Origin: Bolinopsis microptera
Taxonomy: Eukaryota > Ctenophora > Tentaculata > Lobata > Bolinopsidae
Length of the DNA: 22,334 nt
Direction of reading: 5' to 3'
Assembly (NCBI RefSeq): GCF_026151205.1
Contig: NW_026971889.1
Span: 1-22,334, forward strand
Shown: positions 16,479 to 22,334 of the stretch, in pieces
Numbering within the stretch: position 1 is the stretch's first letter
Layout: each line of letters starts with the position of its first letter
The notes under the pieces: model-generated
Database searches by the model: none
Seen by the model: only the letters and a program-made list of their open reading frames with translations
What the model was told of the DNA's origin: nothing
Program-made: the position numbers and the translations under genes

Positions 16479-17054
16479 ACTTGCAAGTTAACTTTAGAAT
16501 ACATTCTAGTTAATTTTAGGACACCTTGTACTTTGTAGTACTCTTCAAGTTAACTTCAGGATACCTTGTAGTACTCTTCAAGGTAACTTCAGGATATCTT
16601 GTATCACTTTTTAAGTTAACTTCAGGATATCTTGTAGTACTCTTCAAGTTAACTTCAGGATACCTTGTAGTACTATTCAAGTTAACTTCAGAATATCTTG
16701 TAGTATTCTTCAAGGTAACTCCAGGATACCTTGCAGTACTCTTCAAGGTAACTTCAGGATACCTTGCAGTACTCTTCAAGTTAACTTCAGGATACCTTGC
16801 AGTACTCCTCGAGTTATCTACAGGATACTTTGCAGTACTCTCCAAGTTAACTTCAGGATACCTTGTAGCACTCTTCGAGTTAACTTCAGGATACCTTGCA
16901 GTACTCTTCGAGTTATCTACAGGATACTTTGCAGTACTCTCCAAGTTAACTTCAGGATACCTTGTAGTACTCTTCAAGTTAACTTCAGGATACCTTGTAG
17001 TACTTTTCAAGGTAACTCCAGGATACCTTGCAGTACTCTTCAAGTTAACTTAAG
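16479..17054 (-). repeat. 33-bp minisatellite, inverted array (~16-17 units)
   Basis: The same 33-bp unit in reverse orientation. The array is bounded on both sides by nearly the same junction sequence (AGAATACATTCTAGTTAATTTTA at 16495-16517 and 17051-17073), which in mirror form also borders the forward array at about 14476-14498. The inner copy of the junction suggests that the array and its border were duplicated or inverted inside the element. The outer ~190 bp of this array match the outer part of the forward array unit by unit; further in, the order diverges. Confidence 0.93.
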
Positions 17055-17306
17055 AATACATTCTAGTTAATTTTAAGCAGAATGTTTAAGATAGATCTTA
17101 TAATGAAACAAAAAAGCCCTTTTCAGACAAAACTTAGTAGCTATACTATTCTAAGCAATGTTATTCTGACATTTGGAAATATTTCCTTCCGTTTGAACAT
17201 AGACTATATTGCTTAGGATAAAATGATATTATTAATAATCACTGCAATTCTGTAAAAGCCATACACAATTCTTCTGTTCAGTAAAGCAATTCTTCGAAAA
17301 TATAAC

Positions 17307-17310
17307 AAAA
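17307..17310 (-). terminator. Pol III terminator of right 5S gene
   Basis: AAAA on the plus strand reads as TTTT at the 3' end of the minus-strand 5S gene, mirroring the left copy. Confidence 0.75.
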
Positions 17311-17428
17311 GGATACGGCACCGGGAATTCCCAGGCGGTCACCCATCCAAGTACTAACCCGGCCTGCAGTTGCTTAACTTCCCAGATCAAACGAGATGGG
17401 GTGTATTCAACCGAGTATGGCCGTATCC
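17310..17428 (-). rRNA. 5S ribosomal RNA gene (right arm copy)
   Basis: This copy appears identical to the left-arm 5S gene and points towards it, so both genes are transcribed towards the centre of the element. All stems, internal control boxes and the TTTT terminator are the same. Read-through past the terminator would enter the minisatellite. Confidence 0.93.
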
Positions 17429-18524
17429 AGTGATGTTGAATTTTGCTTCTCTATATATCTTCTCACACAAATTCTTACACTCACACCAACCCTGTATGTG
17501 GTTCATCGATTAGTTATTATAAGAACAAGTTGTTAGAATACATTAAATTCCTTTGACAGATAACAATACAATATTTTCCTTATCTTCTAATTAAACTTCG
17601 TGATAAGTAAACTGTTAACTTCATGCCAACTCTATATTATACTTCACACTGCACACGGTACACACTACATAGTTAATGGTTGCCTTGTTGTGGAATGTTA
17701 TTAAAGTATTAATCACCATCAAAAATGTGACTGCTCTGATGAAATTACTCCAATAACCGAAATCACTTATATTCACTGATATTTTTGTGTGCCTGTTCAT
17801 AGTAGCTAGATCAGCTCGGTGCGCTGATCTTGGCGCGCTCAAAAAAGCAAATTGGGGACACGTTTTTGTTGCTTTTTGATAGTCGCGAGTAAAATTTACT
17901 TTTAAAAACTTTTGACGAGGTGTTAGAAGCCATCTTAAGGTCTAAAGAGATGAAATCTTGACTAGCATCTACCTGAAAGGCTTTTATCCAACGGGTTTTT
18001 CTCAGATTTTTGATATCTCACTTCCTTTTTCCACAGGTGACCGAAACGTACACGTCATTCTGGACTGCATGCGACTACTCTCGTTACTGAAAGAGGTGCT
18101 GTGCGACACACGATTATCCTAGGATGATGAGAGTTAGTTTCTGGGAAAGCCCTAACGATGCTTAAAACGATAGGGGCTGAAAATATTATCAATTATTGAA
18201 AACGTGTCCCCAGGACTTCGTTGAAGTCGCGAGATTCGATACCCGTAAAATAATGTCGCAAACTACTAGCAAAAACGTGTCCCCACGCGCCAGGGTTGAA
18301 TTAGCCCTTGCATAATGCAAATTGCATAGGACAGTTCCCTTCTTTCAATTTAGATTTGTTTCTTAATGTATGTATACTAATGACAATTTATATTTATGTA
18401 AATGTATATATACAGTATGTAGGCGGTTGTTTTTAAAATAAAAGTTATAGTCAGTCAAGTTCATGTTTCACATATTTTGTGTGCTCTAAATATTGATTGT
18501 ATACTCATTTCGCTGGCTTTTCAG

Positions 18525-18650
18525 GGCAGTATGAACAAAGTAAGGAAGTGGATCGGGTTGATGTTGTAGAACAGGACCGAGTACCCCAGAGCTCTCACCA
18601 ACAGGCTCATGGTTCCTTCGTTCAGCTACCTGGCGAGAACCTCACCCTTC
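18525..18650 (+). CDS. Candidate internal exon of an unrecognised host gene
   Basis: A 126-nt open segment is bounded by a pyrimidine-rich acceptor (GCTGGCTTTTCAG, ending 18524) and a strong donor (GTAAGTTC from 18651). In the open frame both flanking introns are in phase 1, so the exon is symmetric and adds 42 codons. The peptide is polar and charged (QYEQSKEVDRVDVVEQDRV, then QSSHQQAHGSF and QLPGENLTL), with no cysteine or hydrophobic stretch. It looks like a linker or disordered segment and I recognise no domain. The codon content is plainly different from the AT-rich sequence on both sides. Other exons are not evident in the window, so the gene would have long introns or lie mostly outside. 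The 5S element inserted just 222 bp upstream, within the presumed preceding intron. Confidence 0.5.
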
Positions 18651-19729
18651 GTAAGTTCATTATGTTTGTTAGCTTTTACAATTTACACAACTAACTTTAT
18701 AAACATTCTATTCTTCAGTTCAAATGATTAATCTCTGTGATCAGATTGAACTAAAAGCGTTACTTAATATCAAATGATACAAGAGAAACCAAATTATTTT
18801 GTATGGATATTTAACAAATTAAATGATAAAAGTGTACTGTGGGAGTCTTCACATAATATAGGACTTAACATACAAGAGGGTAGGAGCTCTATTAAGATAA
18901 AATAAGTTTGTTTTCTTTGAAATTATACTTAAAGTTAAGCTACTTTGTCATGCAATGCAATATATTATACAAATGTATACCAAACAGCATTAGGTTTAAC
19001 AGGTTAGATCAGGTCGGGGAAATTTTAATCTAGCTAATTTTGGCATTCCATATTCAGCACAAGCGTAGTTATTAAAAAGATACTTATTGTTAGTGATGTT
19101 GAGAAAAATGTTTAAGAAATAAATGTAACGTATCAATTATAGTTCGTATAAATGTAGTTTAAAAGCTTTAACAACTTTATAATTTTACCAGAGATGACAG
19201 ATCTGGTAAGATTTAAAGATTTAGCGTGCCCACAGAATATTAACATTTATTAAGGAGGTTTGCTAGATCTGGAAAATTCCGTTCCTCTGCTGAAAAATTC
19301 TATTACTTACCATACTTACCACTTTAATCTAAATTCAATATTTGTTTTATTTGAAGATTCAATCAATCATTATATTATATAATATGAGAATTAAACCTTC
19401 AATTTCAGCCATGCAAAATTACACTGTCATAAAAAACTAGTGGACAAAATGGTATTGCAATATATGTAAGTTGCATACTGTGTGGCTGGATGATAAAGTT
19501 CTTAACTAAACTATAAAAATAAACTTGATTATATAATAATTAATTCGGCTGATCCAACTCGGCAACTCATAGCAGGAGCTACATTTACGTTGGGGCCGCA
19601 ATATAAATATTAGTATCATAATCTGCTCTATATATATAATCTGCCCTGGCCTGGTGGGACAAACACTGAAGTGTAAAGTTGTTACTTCAAAGTTCATGTA
19701 ATATTAACTGTTAAAATAAACTATATAGT
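18651..19729. other. Probable intronic or intergenic AT-rich DNA
   Basis: No exon with both splice signals and no repeat family was recognised here. The stretch is AT-rich with many stops in every frame; a 63-codon minus-strand frame at 19506-19697 lacks recognisable features. Confidence 0.5.
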
Positions 19730-19735
19730 TTTATT
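19730..19735 (-). promoter_or_regulatory. Polyadenylation signal AATAAA
   Basis: TTTATT on the plus strand reads AATAAA on the minus strand, about 22 nt beyond the stop codon of the membrane-protein gene. This gives a very short 3' UTR. Confidence 0.6.
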
Positions 19736-19757
19736 TTGTCCTATAGAATAATCACGT

Positions 19758-20279
19758 TCAGCACACCGAGCCACTGCTACCAGTGAGAGGAATATCTTTT
19801 TTGTCTGACTCAGTGTCCGGACTGTGTTGAGGTAGTCTTCTGTAATTACTTCTGCAGTGCCTAACTCCGCAAACAATCGCAACAACCAGCAAGAGGAACA
19901 CGACTACAGCTCCCACGCACATCCCAATAAACACCATCTTGTTAATCTCCAGCTCCATCGGTATTATATCACTCCCGTGGTCAGGTTCACATTTAGCAGC
20001 ACATTTAGCAGTTGATTTGAGAAGAGCGCTGTACTTGTGTGTGATAACAATGCCGGTCACGTGGTTAACCAACTTGTTGTTAATGTAGAGGAACATTAAA
20101 CACGTGTCCCAGTCGTAGAGTGGTCCTCCTCTGTTCACAATCCTACAGTTCAGTACTTTGTCATGGAATGTGAGGTTAACTGCGTTGTGGTACTGATTGT
20201 TGATATCAGATATGTAGGTCTGTGTAAGGAGAGTGTCGATGAACAGAACACTGAGCAACAGCAAACTGAAACGAAACAT
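19758..20279 (-). CDS. Small type I single-pass membrane protein, 173 aa, unrecognised family
   Basis: The start is followed at once by a clear signal peptide (MFRFSLLLLSVLFIDTLL, cleavage probably near residue 20). The ectodomain of about 95 residues has four cysteines (C45, C60, C93, C97), which could form two disulphides, and one N-glycosylation site (NLT, 35-37). A hydrophobic segment at about 116-139 (VFIGMCVGAVVVFLLLVVAI onward) is the transmembrane helix, followed by a basic stop-transfer run (RHCRSNYRR) and a ~30-residue Ser/Thr/Asp-rich cytoplasmic tail ending GSSGSVC. The gene appears intronless, with an AATAAA just after the stop and a TATA-like box upstream. I recognise no family; a lineage-specific cell-surface receptor or adhesion protein is possible. 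The complete topology signals argue strongly that it is real. Confidence 0.72.
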   Translation of the reverse strand: MFRFSLLLLSVLFIDTLLTQTYISDINNQYHNAVNLTFHDKVLNCRIVNRGGPLYDWDTCLMFLYINNKLVNHVTGIVITHKYSALLKSTAKCAAKCEPDHGSDIIPMELEINKMVFIGMCVGAVVVFLLLVVAIVCGVRHCRSNYRRLPQHSPDTESDKKDIPLTGSSGSVC

Positions 20280-21493
20280 GATGAGGTTATTTTGTGGAAT
20301 GGACCCTTGCCACTACATGTTCTCTGAAGCAGTGAACAAATTAGGGTATCGTGTTACAATGATCTAATATTTCGGACTGACTGCTACCTTTTAAAGGTGC
20401 CATCTGGTGAAGTGGTACTGTGTAGGATTATGTAGCCAATATATACCCACTTCCATTGTTGTCTGCTACATTACTGGAGGTTCAAGCAATTTTTAATTTA
20501 AAAACTGTTGCAGACCACAAAAAAAGATAAGGAGACTACAAATTAAACTTTACCGCCTGTTTGGCGAGTGTGATATTTAAAAACGGGTCACAGAGGTCTC
20601 TAATCTCATTAAGTGGTTCACCATGCTGCACATTTGAATATAACGGGTACAATTCAATTTAGGAAGTGTCTAAACACTTTCTGAGGAAGTCCATGATCTG
20701 ACCAATTGCGATTATAAACCTTTTTAGTCCTGCTAAGTCCTTTCACACAGTGTGAATCACACTGCACACTTATACTGAACAAGATCTTTGTTCAAAACAC
20801 AAAATGTTCTGTATATTATGGTTAATGAATTTTACGAAAATGTATCGATGTAGTGTTAAGTAAAGTTGGAGCTAATTTATTTATTAGATCTTGAATTGTA
20901 ATCAATGAAATCGTTTATACCTTTTAAACCCTGAAACTGATTAGCATTGAACACAGTACCGTTCAAGTACTGGGTGCTCTGAACAAGTATATTGCTTATC
21001 TGCACGTGTCTGTAGAAATTTGCTGTCTTTGTGTTTCTGAAAAAGCGCAATTAATAAAATACCAGACCAATCCTATGACTGGTGAAGCTGGAGTAGCTTT
21101 AAACCCGCGATGGGTTGGCATCTGCCTCAATAGAATATCACATTTTATTTAATAACAGTTTATTCTGATAGTCATATATCAAAAATATCAAGAAACATAA
21201 ATACATTATGTTAGATCGTTCACACACAAATATAAAAGTAAAATGAGTCAATATTAAAGGGATTAAATGAATCAATTTGTCTCATTTTCATTTTTCTTTA
21301 CTCAACAATGAATATTCTCTAATATTATCAAGGCGGTAGAAATCCAAATATTTTGTTAGCTTCTGAGCAAACCTAGCAATTTAACCTTGGAGTTTTGCCA
21401 TTTTGTTCGAGCCACAAGATTACAACGTTTGATAATGAGTTTAATTCTCATGATTGAAGTATTTAGTTTATACCGTATTAAAATTGACACTGC
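20280..21493. other. Upstream region of the membrane-protein gene; no other gene seen
   Basis: Immediately upstream of the minus-strand gene this would hold its 5' UTR and promoter. Further right is AT-rich sequence with one short palindrome (TTCACACAGTGTGAA near 20740) and no recognised exon, RNA gene or repeat family. Confidence 0.45.
20438..20445 (-). promoter_or_regulatory. TATA-like box for the membrane-protein gene
   Basis: The minus strand reads TATATATT in the context GGGTATATATTGG, about 160 nt before the ATG. A start site ~30 nt downstream would give a 5' UTR of roughly 130 nt. In AT-rich DNA such a match can occur by chance. Confidence 0.3.
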
Positions 21494-21497
21494 TTAA

Positions 21498-22222
21498 GGG
21501 GGCCGGGGGGGTCTTCATCAAAATTCTCTCGAAATTGATTTTATAGTTGTTTCTGATAGAGGGGAGTGATATCTATCAGCTGCTTTTGGTCCCATGGAAA
21601 AATATTGTTCCTAGCCAAAATTATCGCCAGTCAAAAGTCAGCGCTTATGTGTAATTGTATTGCGCGAGCGATTTTCAATCGCGCGCCCTGAAAATCGAGT
21701 CTAAAAATCTATCTTCTCCTACATTTTTTGAGCAATCATCCTGAAACTTTCAGGATATGTTCTAGGGATCATTTAGAAGATATCTGTCGAGCCGAATTTT
21801 GAGATAGGCCTTAGAAGATTTTTTATTCAATTTTGAAAATCTTGGACCTCATTTTTTTACGATTTTTCCAGGTCCAAGATTTTAAAAATTGAATAAAAAA
21901 TCTTCTAAGGCCTATCTCAAAATTCGGCTCGACAGATATCTTCTAAATGATCCCTAGAACATATCCTGAAAGTTTCAGGGTGATTGCTCAAAAAATGTAG
22001 GAGAAGATAGATTTTTAGACTCGATTTTCAGGGCGCGCGATTGAAAATCGCTCGCGCAATACAATTACACATGAGCGCTGACCGTTGACTGGCGATAATT
22101 TTGGCTAGGAACAATATTTTTCCATGGGACCAAAAGCAGCTGATAGATATCACTCCCCTCTATCAGAAACAATTATAAAATCAATTTCGAGAGAATTTTG
22201 ATGAAGACCCCCCCCGGCCCCC
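21498..22222. mobile_element. 725-bp near-perfect palindromic MITE with TTAA target sites
   Basis: The left end (TTAA at 21494-21497, then GGGGGCCGGGGGGGTCTTCA) is mirrored at the right (ending in GGCCCCC and TTAA at 22223-22226). Inverted similarity runs through almost the whole element, with only scattered mismatches and a 20-nt loop at about 21850-21869. TTAA duplications are those of piggyBac and Kolobok transposases. There is no gene inside; the arms would fold into a stem of about 350 bp. The near-perfect match suggests recent insertion or strong arm conversion. Confidence 0.92.
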
Positions 22223-22334
22223 TTAAGCAAGATACACTGTTAAGGCAATATAATAAATCATACTTTTGGCATAAACTTTAAAAATTTTTTATAGAAATGA
22301 AAATGTTAGAATAAACAAGAGTATTATACCCACA

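Larger units (their letters stand above)
13251..18298. mobile_element. 5S rRNA-bearing foldback DNA transposon (non-autonomous)
   Basis: The element begins CAACCCTGGCGCGTGGGGAC and ends with its exact reverse complement. It is flanked on both sides by AATTA (13246-13250 and 18299-18303), a likely 5-bp target-site duplication. Arms of about 1.24 kb pair base for base (position x with 31549-x), with no indels and only one difference that I noticed (14449 against 17100). Each arm holds one 5S rRNA gene, three copies of GGGGACACGTTTT, and a short perfect hairpin. The centre holds a 33-bp minisatellite in both orientations around a ~230-bp spacer. No transposase is encoded, so it would be moved in trans. 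A 5-bp duplication with CAACCC termini does not let me assign a superfamily. The near-perfect arms mean recent insertion or gene conversion between them. Confidence 0.88.
17055..18298 (-). repeat. Right terminal inverted repeat arm of the 5S element
   Basis: Mirror image of 13251-14494. It carries the second 5S gene, the mirror hairpin and the mirror GGGGACACGTTTT motifs at 17854-17866, 18199-18211 and 18273-18285, the last two as reverse complements. One mismatch with the left arm was noticed at about 17100. The 73-codon frame 17621-17842 is identical to the left-arm one. Confidence 0.93.

Noticed and set aside
14506-17053. Long open frames through the minisatellite on both strands (11-residue repeats such as KSTTRYPEVNL or VLFKLTSGYLV)
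   Set aside because: The unit is 33 bp, so any frame without a stop in one unit stays open. The frames exist on both strands and are broken by variant units, and there is no signal for translation.

Overview
The window looks like animal (metazoan) nuclear DNA: AT-rich, intron-bearing, and packed with eukaryotic transposable elements. The 5S rRNA sequence is of animal type and the non-LTR retrotransposons are of Jockey/CR1-L2 type. An aquatic invertebrate, perhaps a cnidarian, would fit, but the species cannot be fixed from the sequence. There are no operons, no CRISPR array and no tRNA that I could find.

Layout. Positions 1-2,400 hold nested foldback repeats: a probable TTAA-flanked element (53-1338), a small GCT-rich inverted-repeat element (705-883), and degenerate CCCTAA/TTAGGG-like blocks in both orientations. 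Positions 2,886-3,235 are a hAT-type MITE with a perfect 8-bp target duplication and two long poly-C tracts. A 5'-truncated LINE fragment lies at 4,945-5,526 (minus), and a second hAT-type MITE (132 bp, perfect 8-bp duplication) at 5,882-6,013. Positions 7,532-12,253 (minus) carry a two-ORF non-LTR retrotransposon with both frames open. Its ORF2 has an APE-like endonuclease, a cysteine cluster and a reverse transcriptase. Its ORF1 joins an AlkB-like dioxygenase domain to an SGNH-hydrolase domain.

Positions 13,251-18,298 form a 5,048-bp foldback element flanked by a 5-bp direct repeat (AATTA). Each ~1.24-kb terminal inverted repeat is nearly identical to the other and carries a complete, foldable 5S rRNA gene. 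The centre is a 33-bp minisatellite present in both orientations. This looks like an inverted-repeat DNA-transposon counterpart of the 5S-bearing Cassandra retrotransposons of plants, and with the AlkB-SGNH ORF1 it is the most unusual content here.

Host genes are few. There is one candidate internal exon (18,525-18,650, plus, phase 1-1) and one single-exon gene (19,758-20,279, minus) for a small type I membrane protein with a signal peptide and a close polyadenylation signal. A 725-bp near-perfect palindromic MITE with TTAA target sites (21,498-22,222) ends the window.

The mobile elements make up most of the recognisable content and do not form a pathway with the host genes. Within the LINE, ORF1 and ORF2 are expected to act together: ORF1 protein binding or processing the element RNA, ORF2 doing target-primed reverse transcription. 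The 5S element has no transposase and would have to be moved by a protein made elsewhere.
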